Assembly: GCF_030687535.1 (NCBI RefSeq)
Contig: NZ_CP117437.1
Span: 1,571,501 to 1,635,500 of the forward strand
DNA: 64,000 bases
Direction of reading: 5' to 3'
Origin: Pseudomonas sp. FP2335
Lineage (GTDB): Bacteria; Pseudomonadota; Gammaproteobacteria; Pseudomonadales; Pseudomonadaceae
Position 1 is the first letter of the stretch. Each line of letters starts with the position of its first letter. A program made the translations under genes and the position numbers. Shown here in pieces: positions 17,081-26,830 of the stretch. Under the pieces are notes generated by a model, which did not search any database, was not told the DNA's origin, and saw only the letters and a list, made by a program, of their open reading frames with translations.

Positions 17081-19372
17081 TTAGAGCAGTTCGAACGTCT
17101 GCTGCTGCACATCCTGGGAATCCAACCCGATCTGCACATTGAACTCACCCGGTTCCGCCGCGAACTTGAGCTGGGTGTTGTAGAACTTCAAGTCGTCCTC
17201 GGTGATGCTGAAGTGCAGCGTGCGTTCTTCGCCAGCCTTGAGCAGCACCTTCTGGAAGTTCTTCAGCTCCTTGATCGGGCGGATCATCGAACCGGCCACG
17301 TCCTGGATATACAGCTGCACCACGGTTTCGCCGTCGACCTTGCCGGTGTTCTTCACGGTGACGCTGGCGTCGAGCTTGCCGGTCTTGTTCAAGGTGGTGG
17401 ACGACAATGCCATGTCCGACAGGCTGAACGTGGTGTAGCTCAGGCCATACCCAAACGGGAACAAGGGCCCGGTGGTGTCATCGAAGTACTGCGAGGTGTA
17501 GTTGCCTGGCTTGCCCGGCGTGAACGGCCGGCCGATGGTCAGGTGGTTGTAGTAGGTCGGAATCTGCCCCACCGAACGTGGGAACGTAATCGGCAGCTTG
17601 CCCGATGGGTTGTAGTCACCAAACAGCACGTCGGCGATGGCGTTGCCACCCTCGGTGCCGGCGAACCAGGTTTCCAGGATCGCGTCGGCCTGCTGGTTCT
17701 CTTCGAGAATCGACAACGGGCGGCCGTTCATCAGCACCAGTACCAGCGGCTTGCCGGTGGCTTTCAGCGCCTTGATCAGGTCGCGCTGGCTCTGCGGGAT
17801 GTTCAGGTCGGTGCGGCTGGAGGATTCGTGGGACATACCACGGGACTCACCCACCGCTGCCACGATCACATCGGCACTCTTGGCGGCTTTCACCGCTTCG
17901 TCGATCAACACTTGCGGTGCGCGTTTGTCGTCCACCACTTCCGGGGCATCGAAGTTGAGGAAGTTGAGGTAGTCGACCACGGCCTTGTCGTTGGTGATGT
18001 TGGCGCCGCGGGCATAGATCACTTTGCCTTTTTCGCCGATCACCGCGTTCAGACCGTCCAGCAGGGTCACCGATTGCGCCGGGCGCCCGGCGGCGGCCCA
18101 ACTGCCCATCATGTCGATCGGGGCCTTGGCCAGCGGGCCGACCAGGGCGATGGTCGCGGATTTTTTCAGTGGCAGGGTGTTGTTCTGGTTTTTCAGCAAG
18201 ACCAGGCTGCGCCGGGCAATATCACGCGCTTCGGCGCGGTGCAGGCGGCTGTCGGCATAGGTGTCGGCCGGGTCGTCCTCGGCCTTGCCGATGCGCAGGT
18301 ACGGGTCCTTGAACAGGCCCATGTCGTACTTGGCGCCGAGTACTTCGCGCACGGCGTTGTCGATGTCGCTCTGTTCGATCTCGCCGGACTTGAGCAGCCC
18401 TGGCAATTCCTTGCCGTACAGCGAGTCGTTCATGCTCATGTCGATACCGGCCTTGATTGCCAGCTTGGCGGCTTCACGCCCGTCCTTGGCCACGCCGTGC
18501 TTGATCAGTTCGAAGATCGCGCCGTGGTCGCTCACGGCCAGGCCCTTGAAGCCCCAGTCCTTGCGCAGCAGGTCGTTCATCAGCCAGGTGTTGGCGGTGG
18601 CGGGCACGCCGTTGATCGAGTTCAGCGCCACCATCACACCGCCGGAACCGGCCTTGATCGCCGCGTGGTACGGCGGCAGGTAGTCCTGGTACATCTTGAC
18701 CGGGCTCATGTCGACCACGTTGTAGTCGCGCCCGCCTTCCACCGCGCCGTACAGGGCGAAGTGCTTGACGCTGGCCATGAGGCTGTCGGCATTCGCGGGG
18801 CTGGTGCCCTGGAACGCCTTGACCATCACTTCGGCAATCCGCGAAACCAGGTAGGTGTCTTCGCCGAAACCTTCGGAGGTACGGCCCCAGCGTGGGTCGC
18901 GGGAGATGTCGACCATCGGCGCGAAGGTAATGTCGAGGCTATCGGCGGCGGCTTCCTGGGCGGCGATGCGCCCGGAGCGGTGGATCGCGTCCATGTCCCA
19001 GCTGGAGGCCAGTGCCAGGCTGATCGGGAAGATAGTGCGGTGGCCGTGGATCACGTCATAGGCGAAGAACATCGGGATCTTCAGGCGGCTGCGCATCGCC
19101 GCGTCCTGCATCGGACGGTTTTCCGGGCGGGTGATCGAGTTGAAGGTGCCACCGATGCGACCGGCGGCGATTTCCTTGCGGATCAGCTCGCGGGGCATTT
19201 CGGGGCCGATGCTGATCAGGCGCAATTGGCCGATCTTCTCATCGAGGGTCATCTGCTTGAGCAGGTCGCTGACGAAGGCGTCCTTGTCCTTAAGCGCAGC
19301 AGGCTTTGTTTCTGCCCATACGGGGTGACTGGCCAGAGTGGCAACAAGGCCGAGCAAACACAGCTTTTTCAT
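17081..19372 (-). CDS. bglX: Periplasmic beta-glucosidase, GH3 (BglX)
   Basis: A 763-residue glycoside hydrolase of family 3. The ATG at 19372 has AAGGA upstream and gives a clean signal peptide (KKLCLLGLVATLASHPVWA). The GH3 N-terminal barrel has KHFALYGAVEGGRDYN and the catalytic nucleophile Asp in GLAVSDHGAI. The C-terminal sandwich (AAVGESRGMSHE...) and fibronectin type III-like domain (VTVKNTGKVDGETVVQLY) are both present. It releases glucose from beta-glucosides and cello-oligosaccharides in the periplasm. Length matches E. coli BglX. Confidence 0.94.
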   Translation of the reverse strand: MKKLCLLGLVATLASHPVWAETKPAALKDKDAFVSDLLKQMTLDEKIGQLRLISIGPEMPRELIRKEIAAGRIGGTFNSITRPENRPMQDAAMRSRLKIPMFFAYDVIHGHRTIFPISLALASSWDMDAIHRSGRIAAQEAAADSLDITFAPMVDISRDPRWGRTSEGFGEDTYLVSRIAEVMVKAFQGTSPANADSLMASVKHFALYGAVEGGRDYNVVDMSPVKMYQDYLPPYHAAIKAGSGGVMVALNSINGVPATANTWLMNDLLRKDWGFKGLAVSDHGAIFELIKHGVAKDGREAAKLAIKAGIDMSMNDSLYGKELPGLLKSGEIEQSDIDNAVREVLGAKYDMGLFKDPYLRIGKAEDDPADTYADSRLHRAEARDIARRSLVLLKNQNNTLPLKKSATIALVGPLAKAPIDMMGSWAAAGRPAQSVTLLDGLNAVIGEKGKVIYARGANITNDKAVVDYLNFLNFDAPEVVDDKRAPQVLIDEAVKAAKSADVIVAAVGESRGMSHESSSRTDLNIPQSQRDLIKALKATGKPLVLVLMNGRPLSILEENQQADAILETWFAGTEGGNAIADVLFGDYNPSGKLPITFPRSVGQIPTYYNHLTIGRPFTPGKPGNYTSQYFDDTTGPLFPFGYGLSYTTFSLSDMALSSTTLNKTGKLDASVTVKNTGKVDGETVVQLYIQDVAGSMIRPIKELKNFQKVLLKAGEERTLHFSITEDDLKFYNTQLKFAAEPGEFNVQIGLDSQDVQQQTFELL

Positions 19373-19597
19373 GAATATCCTTTTTCGGCTCACTGCACAG
19401 CGAAAATGCGCTGTTCTGCCAAAATGTGGGGAGCGTACGTTGTTGTTCGAGTGTTATACCGACAAATGCCGCACACTTCGGAACTCTTGTTTGCGGTGGG
19501 CATCTTTTTAGCTGATTGATTCGATGCAATCCAGTCGTGGTAGCGGATTATGCCTCACGGTTGCCAAATTCCATCAAAGTTCGCCAGGAGAAACACC

Positions 19598-20209
19598 ATG
19601 CAAGCAGCACAGGGTTACCGCTGGGGCTTGAAAGCCGCGGCATTGTTATTGATCAGCAGCGTGCTCAGCGGTTGCGGCATCAACAATATTCCGACACTGG
19701 ACGAACAGGCCAAAGCCGCCTGGGGCCAGGTGCAGAACCAGTACCAACGGCGTGCCGACCTGATCCCCAACCTGGTGGAAGTGGTCAAGGGCTACGCCGC
19801 CCATGAGCAGGACACCCTTACCGCGGTGATCGAAGCACGGGCCAAGGCCACCTCGATCCAGGTGGATGCCAGCACCCTCGACAACCCGGAAAAACTCAAG
19901 CAGTTCCAGCAAGCCCAGGACGGTTTGAGCGGCGCCCTCAGCCGCCTGATGGTGGTGTCCGAGCGCTATCCGGACCTCAAGGCCAACCAGAACTTCCTGG
20001 CCCTGCAATCCCAGCTTGAAGGCACCGAAAACCGCATCGCCGTGGCGCGCCGCGACTTTATCCAGGCGGTGCAGGCCTACAACACCGAGATCCGCACCTT
20101 GCCGGGCCGGCTGTGGCACAGCGTGATGTACAGCGACTTGCCGATCCGCGCCTCGTTTGAAGCCACCAGCGCCGACGCCGATAAAGCGCCGCAAGTGAAG
20201 TTCAAGTAA
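19598..20209 (+). CDS. lemA: LemA-family lipoprotein
   Basis: A 203-residue LemA protein. The AGGAGA ribosome site 7 bases before the ATG at 19598 selects this start. The signal ends in LSGCG, so it is a lipoprotein. The LemA core follows: AWGQVQNQYQRRADLIPNLV and later ARRDFIQAVQAYNTEIRTLPG, forming a long helical bundle. LemA proteins are membrane-anchored, function poorly known, and typically precede TPM-domain genes, as here (next gene 18 bases on). Confidence 0.9.
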   Translation: MQAAQGYRWGLKAAALLLISSVLSGCGINNIPTLDEQAKAAWGQVQNQYQRRADLIPNLVEVVKGYAAHEQDTLTAVIEARAKATSIQVDASTLDNPEKLKQFQQAQDGLSGALSRLMVVSERYPDLKANQNFLALQSQLEGTENRIAVARRDFIQAVQAYNTEIRTLPGRLWHSVMYSDLPIRASFEATSADADKAPQVKFK

Positions 20210-20227
20210 AGCTGCACTGAGGTGTCG

Positions 20228-20953
20228 ATGCGTTTACTAAGGATAGGCCTGGCGCTGTGGCTGTTGGCTTGCGTGGGCGTGGCCCAGGCGGCGCTGACAT
20301 TCCCGGCGCTGACCGGGCGGGTGGTCGATAACGCCCAGATGCTCGACGCGCCCACGCGCGAGCGGCTGACCCAGCAATTGCAGGCGCTGGAGCAGACCTC
20401 GGGCGACCAGATCGTGGTGGTCACCGTGCCCGACCTGCAAGGCGTGCCCATTGAAGACTTCGGTTACCAATTGGGCCGCCACTGGGGCATCGGCCAGAAG
20501 GGCAAGGACAACGGCGCACTGCTGATCGTCGCCCGCGATGAGCGCAAATTGCGCATCGAAGTCGGCTACGGCCTGGAAGGTGTGCTCACCGATGCGCAAG
20601 CGTGGGTGATCATCAACCAGGTGATCGCACCGAAGTTCAAGGCTGGTAACTTCAGCCAGGGCATCAGCGACGGCGTGGCGGCGATGCTGCAGGTGGTGGG
20701 CGGCGAACCGCTGGCCGTGCCGGCGCATGTGGCGGATGCCAACTTTGCCAAGGATAATCCCGGGTTTTCCATTGGCTTGTTTATCCTGCTGATCGGCGTG
20801 TTGTGGTTGTGCAATCGCCTGGGCCTGCCGGTGGGCGCGATCCTGCTGGCGATTCTCAGCAGCAGCGGCCGTGGTGGTGGCGGCGGTGGCGGCGGCGGTT
20901 TCCGTGGCGGCGGCGGTGGTTTCGGCGGCGGTGGGGCTTCGGGCGGCTGGTGA
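20228..20953 (+). CDS. TPM-domain membrane protein with Gly-rich tail
   Basis: A 241-residue protein with signal peptide (RIGLALWLLACVGVAQA) and a TPM domain (VVDNAQMLDAPTRERL ... GDQIVVVTVPD ... RIEVGYGLEGVLTD). A membrane segment (GLFILLIGVLWLCNRL) follows, then a nearly pure Gly/Phe tail ending GGGGASGGW. I use the ATG at 20228 with GAGGTG upstream; a GTG at 20222 is possible. TPM proteins are thought to help membrane-protein or photosystem quality control; the role in Pseudomonas is unknown. Confidence 0.85.
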   Translation: MRLLRIGLALWLLACVGVAQAALTFPALTGRVVDNAQMLDAPTRERLTQQLQALEQTSGDQIVVVTVPDLQGVPIEDFGYQLGRHWGIGQKGKDNGALLIVARDERKLRIEVGYGLEGVLTDAQAWVIINQVIAPKFKAGNFSQGISDGVAAMLQVVGGEPLAVPAHVADANFAKDNPGFSIGLFILLIGVLWLCNRLGLPVGAILLAILSSSGRGGGGGGGGGFRGGGGGFGGGGASGGW

Positions 20954-20981
20954 TGATAATAATGAGAGAGCAACGATAACC

Positions 20982-21599
20982 ATGGCATTACTGACTGAAC
21001 ACGAGCAGCGCCAAGTCGCCGAAGCCATCGCCCGCGTGGAGAAAACCACCGACGCGGAGTTGGTGACGGTACTGGCAGCCCGCGCCGACGATTACGCCTA
21101 CATCCCGCTGTTGTGGGCCAGTCTGATCGCGCTGGTGGTGCCCGGCGTGGTGCATTACCTGTCGGGCTACATGACCATGTACACCTTGCTGCTGGCGCAG
21201 TGGGCGACATTCATCGTGTTGTGCCTGGTGTTCCGCTTGCCCAAGGTCACCACGCGCTTGATCCCGCGTTCGGTGCGCCATTGGCGCGCATCCAACCTGG
21301 CCCGCCGGCAGTTCCTGGAGCAGAACCTGCACCACACCCTGGGTAGCACCGGCGTGCTGATTTTTGTCAGCGAGGCGGAGCGGTATGTGGAGATCCTGGT
21401 GGATGACGGGATTTCCAAGCGCCTGGATGACAGCAGTTGGGATGCCATCGTGCAGGCGTTTACCCAACAGGTGAAGCAGGGGCAGACGCTGGCGGGGTTT
21501 ATCGACTGCATCGAAGCGTGTGGCGAGTTGTTGAAGGTGCATGTGCCGGTGACGCAAACCCGCAATGAATTGCCCAATCGCCTGATCGTACTCAACTAA
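20982..21599 (+). CDS. Second TPM-domain membrane protein
   Basis: A 205-residue protein that completes the lemA-TPM-TPM unit, 28 bases after the first TPM gene. It lacks a signal peptide. A short N-terminal part (LTEHEQRQVAEAIARVE) precedes two membrane helices (LLWASLIALVVPGVVHYL and LLLAQWATFIVLCLVF), and the TPM-like module lies C-terminal (TGVLIFVSEAERYVEILVDD). The arrangement is the usual pairing with LemA. A REPIN starts at its stop codon. Confidence 0.85.
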   Translation: MALLTEHEQRQVAEAIARVEKTTDAELVTVLAARADDYAYIPLLWASLIALVVPGVVHYLSGYMTMYTLLLAQWATFIVLCLVFRLPKVTTRLIPRSVRHWRASNLARRQFLEQNLHHTLGSTGVLIFVSEAERYVEILVDDGISKRLDDSSWDAIVQAFTQQVKQGQTLAGFIDCIEACGELLKVHVPVTQTRNELPNRLIVLN

Positions 21600-21600
21600 A

Positions 21601-21694
21601 AATGTGGGAGCGGGCTTGCTCGCGAATGCGGTGTGTCAGTCAACAGATTCATTGTCTGATCCACCGCATTCGCGAGCAAGCCCGCTCCCACATT
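21601..21694. repeat. REPIN
   Basis: Inverted AATGTGGGAGCGGGCTTGCT copies around about 40 bases, same class as at 15007. It follows the TPM stop directly and may end that transcript. Confidence 0.9.
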
Positions 21695-21800
21695 GGGTGT
21701 TGTGTCGGCAATACAATTACCGTTAGTCAAATAACCCCGTGCCCTGAAGCCCCGTCCCCCCTAAAATGCCCGGCATTCCCAGCCCGAGGCGTTTTTGTTC

Positions 21801-23009
21801 ATGTCTGTCACCGCTCAACCTGTCAGCGACCACCACGCCCAGTTCATCGAACTGCTCGGCACAAGCCTCGCGCAGAACGCCTTTATCAAGCTGGTGCTGG
21901 CCAAGTACGTCGGTGACGAAGCCGAGTTGCAGCGCCTGATCATCAAGGCGGTGACGGTCAAGGAGCAGGCGTGCCTGTCCTTCGTCTATCGCTATAAAAC
22001 CCGCGACATCACCAAGAACTTCCCCGTGGCCGAGGGCGTGGCGACGATTGCCGCGCTGCTGCCGGCGCAGTTCAAGAACGCGCACTTATTGTCGTTGACC
22101 GACGAAGCCCAGCTGGAATACAGCAAGAAGAACAAAAGCTCGCTGTTCAAAAGCAAGCCGCAGCAACTGCGCGAGGCGCCGAGCGCCGAGCACAACCGTG
22201 AGAAGAATCGCTTCCTCGACCTCAGCCGGCCATTCCTCGCTGACCTGGGCGTGACCGACGCCAAGCAGGCGCTGATCCCGTCGATGTCGCGCAAGTGGAA
22301 GCAGATCAACAAGTTCATCGAAGTGTTCAGCCATGCGCTGACCAGCTCACCGCTCAAACTGGACCGCCCGGTGCGCGTCGCCGATTTCGGCTCGGGCAAG
22401 GGTTACCTGACCTTCGCCATCCACGATTACCTGCGCAACACCCTCAAGGCCGAGGGCGAGGTGACGGGCGTCGAGTTGCGCGAAGACATGGTGACGTTGT
22501 GCAACAGCGCCGCCGCGCGCCTGGAACATCCGGGGCTGGTGTTCAAATGTGGCGATGTGCGCAGCGTGGCGCCGAGCGAACTGGACGTGATGATCGCCCT
22601 GCACGCCTGCGACATCGCCACCGACTATGCGATCCACACCGGTATCCGTTCCGGCGCGTCGATCATCATGTGCTCGCCGTGCTGCCACAAGCAGATCCGC
22701 CTGCAGATCCAGAGCCCGGCGCTGTTGAAGCCGATGCTGCAATACGGCTTGCACCTGGGGCAGCAGGCCGAGATGGTGACCGACAGCTTGCGTGCGTTGT
22801 TCCTCGAAGCGTGCGGATATGAAACCAAGGTGTTTGAATTCATCTCGTTGGATCACACCAACAAAAACAAGATGATTCTGGCGGTCAAGCGTGAGCAGCC
22901 GCTGGATAACGCGCAGTTGCTGGAAAAAATCCAGGAGCTGAAGGCGTTCTACCACATCACCGAACACTGCCTGGAAACCCTGCTGCGTGCGGATGGCTAC
23001 CTGAACTGA
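21801..23009 (+). CDS. SAM-dependent methyltransferase, METTL25/RRNAD1-like
   Basis: A 402-residue class I methyltransferase. The SAM-binding motif I is VADFGSGKGYLTF about residue 192, with the acidic motif II in VTGVELRED. After it come IALHACDIATDYA and CSPCCHKQI, motifs shared with METTL25-type and Trm13-type enzymes. The N-terminal 170 residues are helical and family-specific. The start ATG at 21801 is preferred over a TTG at 21795. RNA is a likely substrate for this branch, but none is established; the gene stands alone between REPINs. Confidence 0.78.
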   Translation: MSVTAQPVSDHHAQFIELLGTSLAQNAFIKLVLAKYVGDEAELQRLIIKAVTVKEQACLSFVYRYKTRDITKNFPVAEGVATIAALLPAQFKNAHLLSLTDEAQLEYSKKNKSSLFKSKPQQLREAPSAEHNREKNRFLDLSRPFLADLGVTDAKQALIPSMSRKWKQINKFIEVFSHALTSSPLKLDRPVRVADFGSGKGYLTFAIHDYLRNTLKAEGEVTGVELREDMVTLCNSAAARLEHPGLVFKCGDVRSVAPSELDVMIALHACDIATDYAIHTGIRSGASIIMCSPCCHKQIRLQIQSPALLKPMLQYGLHLGQQAEMVTDSLRALFLEACGYETKVFEFISLDHTNKNKMILAVKREQPLDNAQLLEKIQELKAFYHITEHCLETLLRADGYLN

Positions 23010-23021
23010 ACAGCTATCCCC

Positions 23022-23111
23022 TGTGGGAGCGGGCTTGCTCGCGAACGCGGTGGATCAGTTGAAAAATGTGTGACTGACACACCGCATTCGCGAGCAAGCC
23101 CGCTCCCACAT
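23022..23111. repeat. REPIN
   Basis: Inverted TGTGGGAGCGGGCTTGCTCG copies between two convergent genes, the methyltransferase and the EamA transporter. Confidence 0.9.
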
Positions 23112-24011
23112 TTAGACCGTGTCTGGCTTGAGAGCAGGCGCAGGCTGCACCGAAGTCTTGCGCCCCAGCATCACCGTCACAATCACCCCACAGGCAAACA
23201 CCCAGGTAATCGGCTCAATGTGTTCGCCAAAGAACAATGCCGAAAACGCGATGGTGAAGAAGATCTGCAACAGCTGGATCTGGCTGACCCGCGCAATGCC
23301 GCCCATGGCCAACCCGGCGTACCAGGCGAAGAACCCCAGGAACTGCGAGAACAGCGACACATACCCAAACGCCCACCACGTACGCATCGACACCGCGCCT
23401 TGATGCTGCGCCGCCAAGTACCACACCGGGCCGATCAACAGCGGCGTCGACAGCACCAGCGCCCAGCAGATCACCTGCCAGCCGCCCATCTCCTTGGCCA
23501 GGCGGCCACCTTCGGCATACCCGAGGCCGCCCACGGCGATGGCGCCGAGCATCAGCAAGTCGCCCGCCTGGATACTGCCCGCGCCGGTGATCAAGGCATA
23601 ACTCAACACCAGCCCACTGCCCAGCGCCGCGCAGGCCCAGAAGGCTTTTGACGGCCGCTCGTGGGACAGCCACGCCGCATACAGCGCCACACACAGCGGT
23701 TGCAGGCCGTTGACCAGCGCGCCGTGGGACGCCGGCAGGGTTTGCATGGCCCACGCCGACAGCACCGGAAAGCCCAGGATCACCCCGGCAATCACCAGGC
23801 ACAGCCCGCGCACCTGGCGCCAGCTCGGCCACTGTTCACGGCGCCACAGCAACAAGGCTGCCGCCGGGATCGCCGCGAACAACGCACGGCCGAGGCCGTT
23901 GAGCAACGGGTGGATTTCCTGCACCACGATGCGGGTGAAGGGCAGGGTCAGGCTGAAGATGATGACGCCCAGCAGGCCAAGGGCCATACCGGTGTTTTCG
24001 CGCGAGCTCAT
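23112..24011 (-). CDS. EamA-family drug/metabolite transporter
   Basis: A 299-residue inner-membrane protein with ten predicted helices in two EamA repeats. The first includes GLLGVIIFSLTLPFTRI and the second ARVSQIQLLQIFFTIAFSAL with the typical FFGE turn. I choose the ATG at 24011; the ribosome site is weak and the longer form to 24062 adds no recognisable helix. DMT proteins of this group export amino acids or related metabolites. The substrate is unknown and the gene has no operon partner. Confidence 0.85.
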   Translation of the reverse strand: MSSRENTGMALGLLGVIIFSLTLPFTRIVVQEIHPLLNGLGRALFAAIPAAALLLWRREQWPSWRQVRGLCLVIAGVILGFPVLSAWAMQTLPASHGALVNGLQPLCVALYAAWLSHERPSKAFWACAALGSGLVLSYALITGAGSIQAGDLLMLGAIAVGGLGYAEGGRLAKEMGGWQVICWALVLSTPLLIGPVWYLAAQHQGAVSMRTWWAFGYVSLFSQFLGFFAWYAGLAMGGIARVSQIQLLQIFFTIAFSALFFGEHIEPITWVFACGVIVTVMLGRKTSVQPAPALKPDTV

Positions 24012-24135
24012 GGAGTGGGACCGAAATCGATAGGGCTTCAAGGGAAGCCCATCTAGCCACAACCCCCGCCGATCAAGGGCCTACAGCTGGGTGCGGATTT
24101 ATCCGTACAGTTGCATGCTGGAGGAACCGGGTGTG

Positions 24136-24225
24136 TGTAGGGAGCTGGGCTTGCCCGCGATGCAGGCACCTCGGTATGCCTGTTGCACCGAGGTGATGCT
24201 ATCGCAGGCAAGCCAGCTCCCACAA
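24136..24225. repeat. REPIN
   Basis: Inverted copies of the GAGCTGGGCTTGCC(C/T)GCGAT class, as at 1411, with a further partial AGCCAGCTCCCACT copy at 24228-24241. It lies beyond the end of the TonB receptor gene. Confidence 0.85.
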
Positions 24226-24256
24226 AAGCCAGCTCCCACTCGACCGGCTCGCTCGG

Positions 24257-26830
24257 TTAGAAGAACCGCGTAACGCTGATCTTCGCGTTGCGCCCTTCGC
24301 TGTAGGCGCGGTCGCCGCTGAGTGCCGGGCGGTAGTTGTTGTTGAGCAGGTTATCGACGGTGAAGTTGACCTCGGTGCCTTTCAGGCCGGCTTGCTGCGG
24401 CTTCCAGTTGGCGAACAGGCCCATGCTGGCGTAGTCGTCGTTGGCGTATTGGTCGTAGAACGTGTCGCCCACGCTGCTGTTGAAGCCGCTGGAGTATTTG
24501 TCGCTGGGCAGGCGGTCGGTCTTGCGCACGAACTGCGCGGTCCAGCCGACCTGCGCGTTCCACGCCGGGATCTTGTTGCCCATCATCAGCACCCATTTGG
24601 CCGGTGGAATATCTCGCGCGTACACGTGGGTGCTGGTGGCCCACGGGTTGGTGTAGGGGTTGTCGCGTTTGCCGGTAGCCCAGGAGTAGGTCACCGAGCC
24701 GAACACGTAAGTCGAGTCGTAATAGGCTTCCAGCTCGAAGCCCTTGATGGTCATGCCACCGACGTTGCGGTAGTTGGTCTTGGCCGCCATGTCGGCGCTG
24801 GTGCAGACGTTGTCGATGGTGCCGGACACGCTGTTTTGCCGGTCGCAGCCGATGCCCGTGGCCTTGAAGATTTCGTCTTCGATGCGGTTATGGAACAGCG
24901 TGGTGCGCAGTTGCAGGTTGTCGCCATGGCCGATGAGGTTGGAGAAGTTGGTGACGTTACCCGCCGTGATCGCCGTGATGCGCTCCGGCTTGAGGTTGAG
25001 GCTGGTGGACGTGCGGCTGCCGAGGCCTTGCACTTCGTATTGTTCGTCGATCACCGGGGCGCGCCAGGTTTTGTTCCAGCTGGCGAACATCGCCACATCC
25101 GGGGTGATGGCCCAGTAGGCGGCCAGGCGCGGCGACCAACCGGTGTAGGTTTTGTCGCTGTAGTCGTGGCCGATGCTGGGATCGGGGTTGCTGTAGTAAG
25201 GCGCGTCGTTGGCTTCGCCGCGGTTGCGCACATGGTCATAGCGCAGGGACGGGGTGATGGTCACGTCGCCGATCGTCACCGCGTCCTGCACGTAGAACGA
25301 ATGGGTGTCGACTTTGCCGTGGGGCATGAAGTACGGCTGGAAATGCCCGTAGTTGTACTTGGCGGTGTTGTAGGTGGCGCCCGGCATCCAGCTTTCGGTT
25401 TCACGCTTGTGCTTGCGGATCTGCACCCCGGTGGTCAGCGCGTGTTCCAGCGGCCCGGTGTTGAACAGGCTGGTGTTGCGCAACTCCAGGATCTTGTCGC
25501 CATAGGCCGTGTCCATCTTGCGCCCGCCGGTGGCCAGGCTGAACGAGGCGTCCTCGTTGCGCTCGTCGGTCTGGTCTGTGCGGGACACCGAGTAGCTGAG
25601 CTTCAAGTCGATCAGCGGGTTGTCCAGCGGCTGGTAGACGTACTTGCCGGAGTAGGTGGTGTCGACGGTGGTGCGGTTGGCCAGGAAGCGCTTTAGTGCG
25701 CCCTCGTAGCCATAGCGGTCGATGGCCGATTGCAGCGGCGGTGTGGGATAGCTTTTGGCCGAGAACGGCGTCCAGCGCTCGCTGCTCGCGCGCGAGTACG
25801 ACAACCCCATGCTGTGTTCATCGGTGAAGTGCGCGTTGACCTTGAACAGCTTGCCGTCCACATCCTGGGCGCTGTTGGGCAGGCGCTTGGGGTTGATCGG
25901 GAACTTGTTGTCGGGATCGGGCGGGGTGCCGGCCAGTTTCATGTCGCCGCCGTCGCGCTGGGTCAGGTAGGCGAGCGCATCGAAGCGGCCGTCGTCGGTG
26001 CGGCCGTAGACGGCTGAGCTATAGACCTGCTCGTGGTCGTTGCTGGCGTAGCCGTACTTGAGCATGGCGCCGGCGTTGCGGCCGTCTTCCAGCAGGTCGG
26101 GGGCGTCTTTGGTTTCCATGATGATCGAGCCGCCAAAGCCGCCGTTGCCGGTGAAGGCCGAGTAGGGGCCTTTCTCCACTTCGACGCTCTTGATCAGCTC
26201 GGGCTCGATAAACACCGTGCCTTGCTGGTAGCGCTCAAAACCGCTCTTGGTCGCGCCATCCACCGACATCGGTACGTCTTCGGCCTCGCCGAAGCCACGG
26301 ATGTTGATGGTCTGCCCGCCCGGCTTGGACGAGCCGCCCATGAACACGCCTGGCAGGGTCTGCAACAGCGATGGGATGTTGTTGGGCTGGTAGCGGTCGA
26401 TGTCGGCCTGGCGCAGGGTTGAGCGGCCGACGGTGGTGGAGTCGACCTTGTTGCCGGTGCCGATCACGCTCAGGGCATCCAGTTGCACGGCGCCGCTGTT
26501 GGTGGTCTTGGGGTCTTCGGGCTTGACCACGTAGGTGCTGCCGACCCTGATCAGGGTAAATTCACCGTTCTTGAGCAGGGTGCGAATGGCCACTTCCGGG
26601 GTGAAGTCGCCGTCGAGCGCTGGCGCCTGCACGTTCTTGAGCAGCGTTTCATCGAACAGCAGCTGGATTTTAGCCTGCTGCGCCACTTGGCTCAGAGACG
26701 TGGCCAGCGCCTGGGCGGGCAGTTGCAGCTTGAGCGAATCCGCCTGGGCGCTGAGGCTGAACGCCAGGCAACTGGCGATGAGGGTCGGTCGAAGAAACAG
26801 GTGCGAAGCGTGGCAAGGCGCGCGAAACAT
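24257..26830 (-). CDS. TonB-dependent transducer receptor (iron or heme type)
   Basis: An 857-residue outer-membrane receptor. A signal peptide is followed by an STN signalling domain (residues about 31-110, LPAQALATSLSQVAQQ), a plug (SVIGTGNKVDSTTVGRS ... NIRGFGEAEDVPMSVDG) and a 22-strand barrel ending in the aromatic VTRFF. The plug and barrel resemble heme/hemoglobin-type receptors such as HasR more than ferrisiderophore receptors, but no hemophore gene is adjacent. It follows the FecI and FecR genes, so it should sense its own ligand and pass the signal through FecR. The ligand is uncertain. Confidence 0.87.
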   Translation of the reverse strand: MFRAPCHASHLFLRPTLIASCLAFSLSAQADSLKLQLPAQALATSLSQVAQQAKIQLLFDETLLKNVQAPALDGDFTPEVAIRTLLKNGEFTLIRVGSTYVVKPEDPKTTNSGAVQLDALSVIGTGNKVDSTTVGRSTLRQADIDRYQPNNIPSLLQTLPGVFMGGSSKPGGQTINIRGFGEAEDVPMSVDGATKSGFERYQQGTVFIEPELIKSVEVEKGPYSAFTGNGGFGGSIIMETKDAPDLLEDGRNAGAMLKYGYASNDHEQVYSSAVYGRTDDGRFDALAYLTQRDGGDMKLAGTPPDPDNKFPINPKRLPNSAQDVDGKLFKVNAHFTDEHSMGLSYSRASSERWTPFSAKSYPTPPLQSAIDRYGYEGALKRFLANRTTVDTTYSGKYVYQPLDNPLIDLKLSYSVSRTDQTDERNEDASFSLATGGRKMDTAYGDKILELRNTSLFNTGPLEHALTTGVQIRKHKRETESWMPGATYNTAKYNYGHFQPYFMPHGKVDTHSFYVQDAVTIGDVTITPSLRYDHVRNRGEANDAPYYSNPDPSIGHDYSDKTYTGWSPRLAAYWAITPDVAMFASWNKTWRAPVIDEQYEVQGLGSRTSTSLNLKPERITAITAGNVTNFSNLIGHGDNLQLRTTLFHNRIEDEIFKATGIGCDRQNSVSGTIDNVCTSADMAAKTNYRNVGGMTIKGFELEAYYDSTYVFGSVTYSWATGKRDNPYTNPWATSTHVYARDIPPAKWVLMMGNKIPAWNAQVGWTAQFVRKTDRLPSDKYSSGFNSSVGDTFYDQYANDDYASMGLFANWKPQQAGLKGTEVNFTVDNLLNNNYRPALSGDRAYSEGRNAKISVTRFF

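Noticed and set aside
17213..19519. Plus-strand frame of 768 codons
   Set aside because: Antisense shadow of bglX, no recognisable protein character.
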